Below, piece by piece: positions 17,122 through 24,710 of a stretch of 47,963 nt of DNA; positions within the stretch are counted from its first letter, which is position 1; each line of letters begins with the position of its first letter. Source of the stretch: an uncultured Planctomycetota bacterium (GTDB taxonomy: Bacteria; Planctomycetota; Phycisphaerae; UBA1845; Fen-1342); NCBI GenBank assembly GCA_900696535.1, contig CAADGM010000174.1, positions 1 to 47,963 on the forward strand. Direction: 5' to 3'. The translations under genes and the position numbers were made by a program. The notes under the pieces are model-generated. The model saw only the letters and a program-made list of their open reading frames with translations. It made no database searches and was not told the DNA's origin.

Positions 17122-17712
17122 ATGATGATTCTCGCGGCCGAATGGTACCACGGTATCTGGGCATTCTTCTTCACCGTTCTCGCGGTCCTGCTCATCCTCG
17201 TCATCCTGCTCCAGCGCGGACGCGGCGTGGGGCTGGCCGGGGCGTTCGGCGGCGCAGGCGGCGGGGGGGCGGCGTTCGGTGCGAAGACCGGCGACGTGCT
17301 GACCTGGGTGACGATCGTGGCGGCGGCGCTGCTGCTATGCTTCACGGTGATTCTGAACTTCGTGTTCGTGCCGTCCGGGCCTGGCCTGGGCAGTGCGCAG
17401 CCGGCGCTGCCGGTGCCCGCCCAGTCGGTGCCGGCAGGTGCGCAACCGGCTGCTCCCACTCCGGTGCCCACGCCCGCGCCCGTTCAGGCGGTGCCGATCG
17501 AGGTGCCCGGAACCACCCCCGAGCCAGTCACGGGGACCGCACCCGAGGAGCCGGCGCCACCGGCTGTCGAGGAGCCCGCGCCCGTAACTCCGTCGGAAGC
17601 GGAGCCGGTCAGTCCGCCGCCCGCCGACGATTCAGGCGGCGCGATGCTGGACACCCCGCCGCCTGGATCGCCGCACGCACGCTGGTTGCCATTCCCCGGT
17701 CCGTGCGCTTAG
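17122..17712 (+). CDS. secG: Preprotein translocase subunit SecG with long proline-rich tail
   Basis: SecG is the small accessory membrane subunit of the SecYEG protein-export channel. The N-terminal ~75 residues fit the family: first membrane helix ([20 protein letters not shown]), the signature [16 protein letters not shown], a Gly-rich turn, [12 protein letters not shown] and a second helix. ATG 17122 (or the adjacent ATG 17125) is chosen since AGGCAGGA precedes it. The remaining ~115 residues are unusual: Pro/Ala/Val/Glu-rich, with many PAP, PVP and EEPAP runs and no predicted fold. Ordinary SecG is around 75-120 residues, so the tail nearly doubles it. A TATACT at 17039-17044 could be an internal -10. 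Confidence 0.9.
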   Translation: MMILAAEWYHGIWAFFFTVLAVLLILVILLQRGRGVGLAGAFGGAGGGGAAFGAKTGDVLTWVTIVAAALLLCFTVILNFVFVPSGPGLGSAQPALPVPAQSVPAGAQPAAPTPVPTPAPVQAVPIEVPGTTPEPVTGTAPEEPAPPAVEEPAPVTPSEAEPVSPPPADDSGGAMLDTPPPGSPHARWLPFPGPCA

Positions 17713-17847
17713 CGAAGCCGACCCCGGTGCTTCCCGTCCGCCGGGATGCGCGGCGCGCGGCCGCGCGATCGGCCAGTGCTCGACGCGCGGCGGCTCTGGT
17801 CGGGTGAACTCGGCCGGCGCGGAGTGGCGAGCTGGAGATCGACGCCG

Positions 17848-18729
17848 ATGCTTCACTCCATGACCGGCTTCGGCGAGGCGCGGCTCGAGGAGGGTGGGCT
17901 GGCGTACCAGGTCGAGCTGCGCAGTGTCAACAATCGCTACTTCAAGGGCACGGTCTACCTGCCCGAGGACTTTGGCTTCCTCGAGGCGGAGGTCGAGCGC
18001 TGGCTTCGTGAGCGGCTGACGCGGGGCAGTGTCACGCTTCGTGCCACAGTCCGGGCGATGGGCGCACAGGCGGCCCCGAAGATCAATGTGCCCGCGCTGC
18101 GTGCGTACCTGGGCCAGCTCCAGGCCGCGCTCGGTGCCGACCAGCGTCCGACCATCGACCTGGCTGCGCTGCTGGAGCTTCCGGGCGTCTGCGAGCCGTC
18201 GGACCTGAGCGACACGGCTCGTGCGCACAAGCAAGCGATCCTCGAGAAGCTGACCCGCGAGGCGCTCGACCGGCTGGTGACCATGCGGGCGGCGGAAGGG
18301 CAGACTATCGAGCGCGACCTGCGCGAGCAGTGCCGCCGCATCCGCGCCGCACTCGACGTCATTCGCGGCCGGTGCGAGCTCGTGGTCGCCGAATATCGCG
18401 ATCGGCTGCTGTCGCGCGTCCAGCAGCTCATCGCGGGCAGCGGGATCCAGCTCGCCGAGCAGGACGTGCTCAAGGAAGTGTCCATCTACGCGGAGCGGAG
18501 CGACATCTCTGAAGAGCTCACCCGGCTCGATGCGCATCTGGAACAGTTCAGTGCCGCGACGGCCGGCGACGAGCCGCCTGGCCGCAAGCTCGAGTTCATC
18601 GCCCAGGAGATGCTCCGCGAGGCGAATACGATGGGCTCGAAGACCGGCGATCCCGAGATCTCGCGTCAGATCGTGGAGATCAAGAGTGCCGTGGACCGGA
18701 TCAAGGAGCAGGTCCAGAACGCCGAGTAG
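17848..18729 (+). CDS. YicC/YloC family endoribonuclease
   Basis: The 293-residue product begins with the family hallmark MTGFGEA (at residues 5-11) and ELRSVNNRYF, and ends with the DUF1732-type C-terminus (GRKLEFIAQEMLREANTMGSK, then IVEIKSAVDRIKEQVQN). YicC homologues are cytoplasmic ribonucleases that influence small-RNA turnover in E. coli; stress roles are reported in other bacteria. ATG 17848 is chosen over 17746 because the extra N-terminus is Arg-rich and not family-like; GGAG lies 10 nt upstream. Position after secG and before the tatD-type gene suggests a housekeeping transcript. Confidence 0.95.
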   Translation: MLHSMTGFGEARLEEGGLAYQVELRSVNNRYFKGTVYLPEDFGFLEAEVERWLRERLTRGSVTLRATVRAMGAQAAPKINVPALRAYLGQLQAALGADQRPTIDLAALLELPGVCEPSDLSDTARAHKQAILEKLTREALDRLVTMRAAEGQTIERDLREQCRRIRAALDVIRGRCELVVAEYRDRLLSRVQQLIAGSGIQLAEQDVLKEVSIYAERSDISEELTRLDAHLEQFSAATAGDEPPGRKLEFIAQEMLREANTMGSKTGDPEISRQIVEIKSAVDRIKEQVQNAE

Positions 18730-18802
18730 GATGCGTCTGCCGTGCCGGCCGCGCGGTTAGTCGGATACGGGGTCATCGCGACGAGGTTGAATCGACGACG
18801 GC

Positions 18803-19606
18803 ATGCTGACCGACACGCACTGCCACCTGACCAGCCCCGAGCTGCTGCCCCAGGCGGAGGCCGTGCTCGCGCGGGCCCGGGCGGCGGGCGTCGCGCGCCT
18901 GGTGCTGGTCGCGACCGACCCGCGGGATGCCGAGGCAGCGCTCGATCTGCTGCGGCTCGATCGGCAGCTCTACCTGGTCGCCGGCATTCATCCGCACCAG
19001 GCGGGGCGGGCGACCCCCGACGACTTCGCGGCGATCGAGCGCCTGGTGAGCGGGCGCGTGGCGGGGGAGGTGGCCGGTCGTGTGGTGGGCGTTGGGGAAA
19101 CCGGGCTCGACTTCCACTACGACTTTGCGCCGCGCGACGTGCAGGAGCGGGTGTTCCGAGCGCACCTGGAGCTGGCGTGCCGGGTGGGCCGCCCGGTCGT
19201 CATTCATGCGCGCGAGTCGGAGCTGCGCGTCTGCGAGATCCTGGAGGACTACCCGGCCCTGCGCGAACGGGTGGTCTTTCACTGCTTCTCCGCCGATCGG
19301 ACCGTGGCCCGCCGCGTGCTGGACCTGGGCCACTACCTGTCCTTCACCGGCGTGGTGACGTTCAGGAATGCGGACACGATCCGCGACGCCGCCCGATTCG
19401 TACCATTGGAACGGATCATGGTGGAGACGGACGCGCCGTACCTGTCGCCCGAGCCGATGCGCAAGGTGCGCCCTAACGAGCCGGCTCTGGTCGTGCATAC
19501 GGCGCGGTTTCTGGCCGATATCCGCGGCGAGGCGTTCGATGTGTTCGCGGCCGCGACGTCCGCGAATGCCGGCCGCTTCTTCAAACTGAGCGAGGTTAGC
19601 CCATGA
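18803..19606 (+). CDS. TatD family metal-dependent hydrolase (deoxyribonuclease)
   Basis: The 267-residue TIM-barrel protein has the metal-binding DTHCH at its N-terminus (His6, His8), GETGLDFHYD with the bridging Glu, VIHARE, FHCFS and the late Asp in ETDAPYLSP. Family members are 3'-5' exonucleases or deoxyribonucleases in the cytoplasm, implicated in DNA repair and oxidative damage. Length matches the family. Its TGA overlaps the ATG of the epimerase gene (ATGA), implying translational coupling. A GAGG lies about 15 nt upstream of ATG 18803, at longer than ideal spacing. Confidence 0.95.
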   Translation: MLTDTHCHLTSPELLPQAEAVLARARAAGVARLVLVATDPRDAEAALDLLRLDRQLYLVAGIHPHQAGRATPDDFAAIERLVSGRVAGEVAGRVVGVGETGLDFHYDFAPRDVQERVFRAHLELACRVGRPVVIHARESELRVCEILEDYPALRERVVFHCFSADRTVARRVLDLGHYLSFTGVVTFRNADTIRDAARFVPLERIMVETDAPYLSPEPMRKVRPNEPALVVHTARFLADIRGEAFDVFAAATSANAGRFFKLSEVSP

Positions 19607-20541
19607 GCCTGTGCCTGGTCACCGGCGGTGCCGGGTTTATCGGGAGCCACATCGTGCGGCGCCTGCTCGAAGGCGGGCGGGCCGTCCGTGTGCTGGACGA
19701 CTTCTCGACCGGCCGGCGGCAGAACCTGGCGGATGTCGAGGACCGGATCGAGCTGACCTTCGGAGACATCTGCGACGAGGCCACGGTGGAGCGGAGCATG
19801 GCGGGGGTTGAGGTCGTGTTCCACCTGGCCGCGCGCGCCAGCGTGCCGCGCAGCGTCGCGCAGCCGGCTCCGTGCAACGAAGTCAACGTGACCGGCACAT
19901 TGCGGCTGCTGATCGCCGCCAAGGCCGCGGGCGTGCGGCGCTTCGTGTACTCGTCCAGCAGCTCGGCCTATGGGGACACGCCCACGCTGCCCAAGACCGT
20001 GGACATGCGGCCCGAGTCGCTCAGTCCGTACGCGGTCGCCAAGCTCGCGGCCGAGCATTACTGCACGGTATGGGCCCGGGTCTACGGGCTGTCCACCGTC
20101 TCGCTCCGCTACTTCAACGTCTTCGGACCGCGCCAGGATCCCAAGAGCGACTACGCCGCCGTCATCCCGGCCTTCGTCTCGCGCATGCTCAAGGGCCAGC
20201 GCCCCGTGATTTTCGGCGACGGCGAGCAGACGCGCGACTTCTGCTTCGTTGACAACGTGGTCGACGCGAACCTGCTCGCTGCCGATGCGCCGAAGCTGTC
20301 GGGCGAGGTGGTCAATGTCGCGTGCGGCGAGCGCGTGTCGCTGAACCAGATCGTGGCCGAGCTCAACACGCTGCTGGGCACGAGCCTGGAGGCGATCCAC
20401 GAGTCGCCGCGGGCCGGCGACGTCCGGCACAGCCTGGCGGACATCGCGCACACGCGGCAGGTGCTGGGCTACGAGCCGCGGGTTATGTTTCCCGAGGGGC
20501 TGCGACGGTCGCTCGACTGGTACCGTGCCAATTTGAAGTGA
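19603..20541 (+). CDS. NAD-dependent sugar-nucleotide epimerase/dehydratase (extended SDR, WbpP/GalE-like)
   Basis: The 312-residue product has the Rossmann NAD-binding TGGAGFIGSH at its N-terminus, Asp in VLDDFSTG (NAD ribose contact), a serine-rich catalytic strand (VYSSSSSAYG), the YAVAK Tyr/Lys pair and the NVFGPRQ and DGEQTRDF segments typical of UDP-hexose or UDP-GlcNAc C4-epimerases and related dehydratases. The exact substrate cannot be told from sequence alone. It overlaps the tatD-type stop as ATGA, with GAGG 7 nt upstream, and its last 59 nt overlap the convergent alanine racemase homologue. It probably supplies surface polysaccharide precursors together with the guanylyltransferase and GT2 enzymes elsewhere in the window. 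Confidence 0.92.
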   Translation: MSLCLVTGGAGFIGSHIVRRLLEGGRAVRVLDDFSTGRRQNLADVEDRIELTFGDICDEATVERSMAGVEVVFHLAARASVPRSVAQPAPCNEVNVTGTLRLLIAAKAAGVRRFVYSSSSSAYGDTPTLPKTVDMRPESLSPYAVAKLAAEHYCTVWARVYGLSTVSLRYFNVFGPRQDPKSDYAAVIPAFVSRMLKGQRPVIFGDGEQTRDFCFVDNVVDANLLAADAPKLSGEVVNVACGERVSLNQIVAELNTLLGTSLEAIHESPRAGDVRHSLADIAHTRQVLGYEPRVMFPEGLRRSLDWYRANLK

Positions 20542-21463
20542 AGATCGGGCCGCCGGTGATGTACTGTCGGGGGCCGATCGCCGCGTAGCGGCACAGAATC
20601 TCGTGCGGGCGAACGCGGTGGTGGGCGGCCAGGACGTCCTCGTTCAGCTTGTCGTCGAGCAGGACGACCTCGTCGCCGACGCGGTCGGGCGGGTCGACCG
20701 TCACGAACGCCGTATTCATCCCCACCTCGATGATGCGCTGCGGGCGGCCGTTGATGAGCACCGGGCCCGGTTCGAGCAGGTTGGCATAGCCCGCGAGAAT
20801 CACCCCCACCAGCGGGCAGTGAAAGCCCGTGTAGCCGACCGGGCCGCGCGTCTGGCGGATCGTGTGCAGGCGCGTCGTGACGCGCAGGGCCCGGCGGTAC
20901 AGCGCGAGGCCTGGACGGACCGCATCGAGCCACGCCTCGGGCCGCTCGAGCAGCGAGGTGGCCGCGGCGTGGCAGCGCTTGCCGCGGTGGCCGCAGGCCG
21001 CCTTGAGGCGCAGCGCCGACTCCAGTGTCGCCGCGTGGGCGTAGTAATCCACGACGTCGCAGCGCGCGGCCAGCTCGTCGAGCTCCTCGGCGGGGCAGCC
21101 GAAACGCTGCATCCCCGCGTCGAACTCGATGGCCACGGGCAGCCCGCGAAATCGCTCGGCATCGACAGCATTGCCGACCGTCGGCCGGAGCCCCAGCTCG
21201 CGATACTCGGCCGGCTCTCCCTCGGGCGGCCCGAGCACCAGCCCGGGGCGGCCCACTTCGCGCGCTTCGGACACGGTGAAGTAGGCGAACTCGCTGACCA
21301 CCGGCGCGAGCACGTCCGCGATACGGCCCGCCCCCAATCCGTACGCGTCCGCCTTGACCACCCCGATGAGGTCGACTTGCGTGTGCCGACGAATTGCTTC
21401 GGCCGAGGCGCGAACCTGGTCGAGGTTGACGCTGACCTGAACGTGCTGTGTTCTCGTCGGCAC
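20483..21463 (-). CDS. Alanine racemase family protein, diverged active-site motifs
   Basis: PLP fold-type III enzyme; canonical members interconvert L- and D-alanine for peptidoglycan. The PLP lysine is in VVKADAYGLG (Lys37 from GTG 21463), followed by FDAGMQRFG, VRPGLALY and the domain-2 GYANLL, with a tyrosine in the position of the second catalytic base. The usual CMDQ motif reads GMNT, and the late NYE tyrosine that contacts PLP phosphate appears as PHE (ending ...HEILCR). GTG 21463 is preferred over ATG 21529 because a TACAAT -10 lies between the two and GGGAGGT precedes the GTG, and because it puts the PLP lysine at the usual distance from the N-terminus. It could be a true racemase or a relative with another substrate. 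Confidence 0.8.
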   Translation of the reverse strand: MPTRTQHVQVSVNLDQVRASAEAIRRHTQVDLIGVVKADAYGLGAGRIADVLAPVVSEFAYFTVSEAREVGRPGLVLGPPEGEPAEYRELGLRPTVGNAVDAERFRGLPVAIEFDAGMQRFGCPAEELDELAARCDVVDYYAHAATLESALRLKAACGHRGKRCHAAATSLLERPEAWLDAVRPGLALYRRALRVTTRLHTIRQTRGPVGYTGFHCPLVGVILAGYANLLEPGPVLINGRPQRIIEVGMNTAFVTVDPPDRVGDEVVLLDDKLNEDVLAAHHRVRPHEILCRYAAIGPRQYITGGPIFTSNWHGTSRATVAAPRET

Positions 21464-21505
21464 TGCTTTCGCCGGACCTCCCTGGCTCGCGTGCGTAAAG
21501 GGCTG

Positions 21506-21533
21506 ATTGTAGCTCCCGGGGCGGGCCATGCAA
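21506..21533 (-). promoter_or_regulatory. Predicted promoter for the alanine racemase homologue
   Basis: The minus strand reads TTGCAT (21533-21528), 16 nt, then TACAAT (21511-21506). Transcription would begin near 21499, downstream of ATG 21529, which supports GTG 21463 as the real start. Confidence 0.4.
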
Positions 21534-21552
21534 TGCGAATCTGCACGCCGGC

Positions 21553-21558
21553 TATCAT
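21553..21558 (+). promoter_or_regulatory. Candidate -10 element immediately before queA
   Basis: TATCAT lies with its last base 10 nt before the queA ATG (21568), with no visible Shine-Dalgarno between. This spacing would give a leaderless or nearly leaderless message. No -35 is evident. Confidence 0.3.
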
Positions 21559-21567
21559 GGCATCGCG

Positions 21568-22638
21568 ATGAAGGTCTCCGAGCTTGCCTACGACCTGCCG
21601 CCAGAACTGATCGCCCAGCACCCGGCGCCGCAGCGCGACGCGTCGCGGCTCCTCGTGCTGCACCGCGACACGGGGCAGATCGAGCACCGCACCTTCCGCG
21701 ACCTGAGCGCGTACCTCCGCCCCGGCGACTGCCTGGTGCTGAATGACACGCGCGTCCTGCCGGCGCGTTTCTTCGCCGAGCGGAGCACCGGTGGGCGTGT
21801 CGAAGCCCTCTTCCTGAGCGAGGAGGGCGGTGATTGGCACGTGCTGCTCAAGCCGGCCGGTCGCCAGCGCCCCGGCGAGTGGCGCGGATGTCCTGGCGAT
21901 CCGGTGCGACTGCAACTGGTTGAACGCGGGCCGCGCGGGGCCTGGCGCGTGCGGCCGGAGCCACCCACGCCCGCGGCTGCGTTCCTCGCTCGCGTCGGGC
22001 ATCCGCCGCTACCGCCCTACATTCGGCGTACCAGCGATCCGGCCCCAGGTTCCGATGCACTTGATGCCGAGCGCTACCAGACTGTTTACGCCGCGCACGG
22101 CGGCGCCATCGCGGCGCCGACCGCTGGCCTGCACTTCACACAGTCACTTCTGGATCAACTCGCCGCGGGCGGCGTGAGGCGGGCGACGCTCACCCTGCAC
22201 GTTGGCATCGGGACGTTCACGCCGGTCGAGGTCGAGGACCTGGCGGACCATCGTATGCACCCTGAGTGGTACGCCGTGCCCGCCGACAGTCTGCGGGCGC
22301 TCGACCAGGCGCGGCGCGACAGAGGGCGTGTCGTCGCGGTTGGGACGACGGCGGTTCGAGTCCTCGAGACGCTGGGGCGACTGGGCCAGGTACTTGGCGC
22401 AGGCGGTGTCGGCGACAGCGCCGCGGCCGTGTCCGGTTGGACGGAAATCTTCATCTACCCGCCGTACCGGTTCGTGAACGTCGACGCGCTCGTCACCAAC
22501 TTTCACTTGCCGGGGAGCACGTTGCTGGCGCTCGTGATGGCCCTGGCTGGCCGCGATCTCATCCTGTCGGCTTACGAGGCGGCGATTGCGGAGCGATACC
22601 GGTTCTACAGCTACGGCGACGCGATGCTGATTCTCTGA
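21568..22638 (+). CDS. queA: S-adenosylmethionine:tRNA ribosyltransferase-isomerase QueA
   Basis: Transfers and isomerises the ribosyl part of SAM onto 7-aminomethyl-7-deazaguanine in tRNA, making epoxyqueuosine, the substrate of QueG (6573-7616). The 356-residue product has the family N-terminus (YDLPPELIAQHPAPQRDASRL), LVLNDTRVLPAR, GHPPLPPYI, ERYQTVYA, GAIAAPTAGLHFT, the GIGTFTPV block and the C-terminal TNFHLPGSTLLALV and FYSYGDAMLI. Length is normal. No Shine-Dalgarno is visible before ATG 21568, which may reflect a leaderless message. It is divergent from the racemase homologue and followed by a hairpin at 22655-22674. Confidence 0.98.
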   Translation: MKVSELAYDLPPELIAQHPAPQRDASRLLVLHRDTGQIEHRTFRDLSAYLRPGDCLVLNDTRVLPARFFAERSTGGRVEALFLSEEGGDWHVLLKPAGRQRPGEWRGCPGDPVRLQLVERGPRGAWRVRPEPPTPAAAFLARVGHPPLPPYIRRTSDPAPGSDALDAERYQTVYAAHGGAIAAPTAGLHFTQSLLDQLAAGGVRRATLTLHVGIGTFTPVEVEDLADHRMHPEWYAVPADSLRALDQARRDRGRVVAVGTTAVRVLETLGRLGQVLGAGGVGDSAAAVSGWTEIFIYPPYRFVNVDALVTNFHLPGSTLLALVMALAGRDLILSAYEAAIAERYRFYSYGDAMLIL

Positions 22639-22654
22639 AGGGGCGCTTGGAGAG

Positions 22655-22674
22655 CCGGCGAGAATCCTCGCCGG
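22655..22674 (+). terminator. Hairpin after queA (candidate terminator)
   Basis: CCGGCGAG (22655-22662) and CTCGCCGG (22667-22674) form a perfect 8-bp stem with a four-base loop, 16 nt after the queA stop. There is no T-run downstream, so it may need Rho or only protect the transcript end. Confidence 0.5.
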
Positions 22675-22867
22675 AGCCGAGATCGAGGACAGGGGGGAGG
22701 GAGAGGCGGCCCGCCGGTCGTCTCGCATGCGGAGCGATTAGAGCAGGCGTCGGTTGCCGAGGAGCCCGAGGACGCCCAAAGGGTGGTCGCTCCGAGATAC
22801 GGATGATTCCCGCAGCGTTCCAGACACGGCGGGCCGCAAGGAACGCGTGATATTCTATAACCTGAGA

Positions 22868-22881
22868 ATGGATTAATCCAT
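22868..22881. repeat. 14-bp perfect AT-centred palindrome
   Basis: ATGGATTAATCCAT reads the same on both strands. It is in an AT-rich island of an otherwise GC-rich convergent intergenic region and could be a protein-binding site; it is too short to be a terminator. Confidence 0.55.
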
Positions 22882-23063
22882 CGGGATGCGGGCAGCCCCG
22901 CGCAAGACGCGTGCCGGTCGGCAACAGTCTGGGGTGGAGGTCTGGTTCGTCCCATAATCAAAGTGGGTCTGGCCGGCAGGTTGCACTCGCGCAGGTCCCA
23001 ATTCGGTGACTCGCCCGCGTGCCCGCACGCTCGCCCCGCAGGACCGAGGTGGCTGCGCCCGAC

Positions 23064-23882
23064 TCACGATCCGAGCTCGCGGCTCCGGCGGAACGCCGCC
23101 TCCACCCCCGCAACGATGTCGTCGAAGACCTTGCTGTCGGCGAAGGACTTGAGGGCCGCCGCCGTCGTGCCGCCCGGCGAGGTCACCTTCTGGCGAAGCA
23201 CGTCCGGCGTCTCGCCGGCTTCGAGCATCATGCGGGCGGCGCCGAGGGCCGTCTGCTTGGCCAGGACGTTGGCGTGCTGCGGCGTGAGACCGATTCGCTT
23301 GGCGGCCTCCATGATCGCCTCGGTGAAGAAGTAGTAGTAGGCCGGCCCCGAGCCCGAGACGGCCGTCACCGCGTCCATGAGCCCCTCGTCCTCGAGGCAG
23401 ATGCTCTTCCCGCCGGCATCGAAGATCCGCTGGGCGCGCAGCAGGTCGGCCTCGCTGGCATAGCGGCCCGGGCAGACGCCGGCCATCCCGGCTCCTACGT
23501 GCGAGGCAAGGTTCGGCATGGCCCGCACGACGCGGGCCTTGATGTGCGGGCAGCACTCCTCCAGCGAGCGCGTCGAGACGCCCGCCATGATCGACACGAT
23601 CAGGTGGTCCTCGCGCACCAGGTTGCTCCACTCGCGCACGCAGTCGCGGTACTGCTGCGGCTTGACGCACAGCAGCAGGATGTAGCTGTCTTTCACGACC
23701 TGGCAGTTGTCGTCGGTCACCGCGATGCTGAACCTCCGCTTGAACAGCTCGCGGCGATCCGGATTGGGATCGGAGGCGATGATCCGGTCTTCGAGAAGCA
23801 CGCTCTGTCGTAGCACGCCGTGGACGATTCCCTCGGCGGCGTTGCCGGCACCGATCACGCCGATTTCATACTGCGTCCGCAC
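23064..23882 (-). CDS. proC: Pyrroline-5-carboxylate reductase
   Basis: Last step of proline synthesis: NAD(P)H reduction of 1-pyrroline-5-carboxylate. The 272-residue protein has the N-terminal dinucleotide motif IGVIGAGNAAEGI, LLLCVKPQ, IVSIMAGVS, RAMPNLASHVGAG and the family signature VSGSGPAYYYFFTEAI, with the C-terminal SPGGTTAAALK. Translation starts at a GTG with GGAGG 6 nt upstream. Length is normal. It stands alone on the minus strand, convergent to queA. Confidence 0.96.
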   Translation of the reverse strand: MRTQYEIGVIGAGNAAEGIVHGVLRQSVLLEDRIIASDPNPDRRELFKRRFSIAVTDDNCQVVKDSYILLLCVKPQQYRDCVREWSNLVREDHLIVSIMAGVSTRSLEECCPHIKARVVRAMPNLASHVGAGMAGVCPGRYASEADLLRAQRIFDAGGKSICLEDEGLMDAVTAVSGSGPAYYYFFTEAIMEAAKRIGLTPQHANVLAKQTALGAARMMLEAGETPDVLRQKVTSPGGTTAAALKSFADSKVFDDIVAGVEAAFRRSRELGS

Positions 23883-24183
23883 GCTGGCCTCCTCTCAGCC
23901 ACCAACGGGGCCCATCGTAACACCCGCCCGCGCGAGGCGGCAGGCCATGAACGCTGCGACGGCCCCCGTTTTCGCCCCGGCACGGACGGACTGGCAGTGC
24001 AGGTGAACACCGGATCGCGTTCCAATGCGGAGGGTGATAGGCTATCCACCGCCGGCAGGTTCCCAGAATGCCCGGGCCGGGCCGCATCGGGCCGGGTGCG
24101 CTCGAGGCCGCGGCAACAGGGCGGGAATCCCGGGTTGCCTGTCGCGGCGCGGCCGGGCGACCGCCGGCACACGGAGCTGATTC
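23883..24183 (+). other. Intergenic region between proC and the poly-Asp lipoprotein
   Basis: About 300 nt with no supported gene. A weak promoter-like pair, TTCCAA (24020-24025) and TATCCA (24043-24048), 17 nt apart, faces the lipoprotein gene. Nothing else stands out. Confidence 0.35.
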
Positions 24184-24561
24184 ATGCGGAGGATTCTGGG
24201 CGTCGACACCTCGGGCCTCGTCTCGCGGCGTGGATTCCTGCACGGTGCGAGCCTGTTCGCATTGGCGGCAGGAATGCTCCTGCCGCTGGGAGCCTGCAAG
24301 AATCGCGATCGCGGTGAGCGAACCGTGACGGTCCGCGACGACGACGATGATGACGATGATGACGATGATGACGACGACGATGACGATGATGACGACGATG
24401 ACGACGACGATTACCGCCGCCGGCATCATCCCGGTGACCCGCGGCGCGGCTACCGCCGGCAGCCGGACCCGCCGCAGTACTACGATCAGTATGGCCGCCC
24501 GTTGCCGCCCCCCGAGCCCGATGCGCACCAGGAAGACCAGCTTCGGATGATCGAGCCCTAG
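24184..24561 (+). CDS. Twin-arginine-type lipoprotein with 25 consecutive aspartates
   Basis: The 125-residue product has a Tat-like SRRGFLHG followed by a hydrophobic run and lipobox LGAC (Cys38). Residues 52-76 are 25 aspartates in a row, encoded by alternating GAC/GAT codons, followed by an Arg/His patch (YRRRHH) and a Pro/Tyr/Gln-rich tail. After lipidation the mature protein is about 88 residues, mostly disordered. A poly-acidic surface tether could bind calcium or other cations; this is inference. GGAG lies 7 nt before ATG 24184. I do not recognise a family. The repeat frame is fixed by the signal sequence and lipobox, so it is a real gene rather than an accident of the repeat. Confidence 0.72.
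   Translation: MRRILGVDTSGLVSRRGFLHGASLFALAAGMLLPLGACKNRDRGERTVTVRDDDDDDDDDDDDDDDDDDDDDDDDDYRRRHHPGDPRRGYRRQPDPPQYYDQYGRPLPPPEPDAHQEDQLRMIEP
24337..24411 (+). repeat. GAY trinucleotide tract (25 units)
   Basis: Twenty-five consecutive GAC/GAT triplets encode the aspartate run. The mixing of both codons shows it is not a perfect microsatellite, but it is still a candidate for slippage and length variation between strains. Confidence 0.9.
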
Positions 24562-24710
24562 GACGGCGTGGGGTGGCCAACGCGATGTGTTCGAGCGAGT
24601 GCGTGCCGTGCGCTGGCGCCCTGCGTGTGGCTGAGCCGATGACCCCGTGTCGGAAGCGGCGCGCGGCTCGTCCGGTCGGGCCGCGCCGGGAGAAGTGAGC
24701 GAGCGCACCG

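Larger units (their letters stand above)
22639..23063. other. Convergent intergenic region between queA and proC
   Basis: About 425 nt with no supported gene. It holds the queA-proximal hairpin (22655-22674), an AT-rich island around 22850-22880 with a 14-bp perfect palindrome, and otherwise GC-rich sequence. I checked for a tRNA or SRP-RNA-like signature and saw none. Confidence 0.45.

Noticed and set aside
24347-24550. Met/Thr-rich and His/Arg-rich alternative frames over the GAY repeat
   Set aside because: They are out-of-phase readings of the aspartate tract; the frame with signal sequence and lipobox is the real one.
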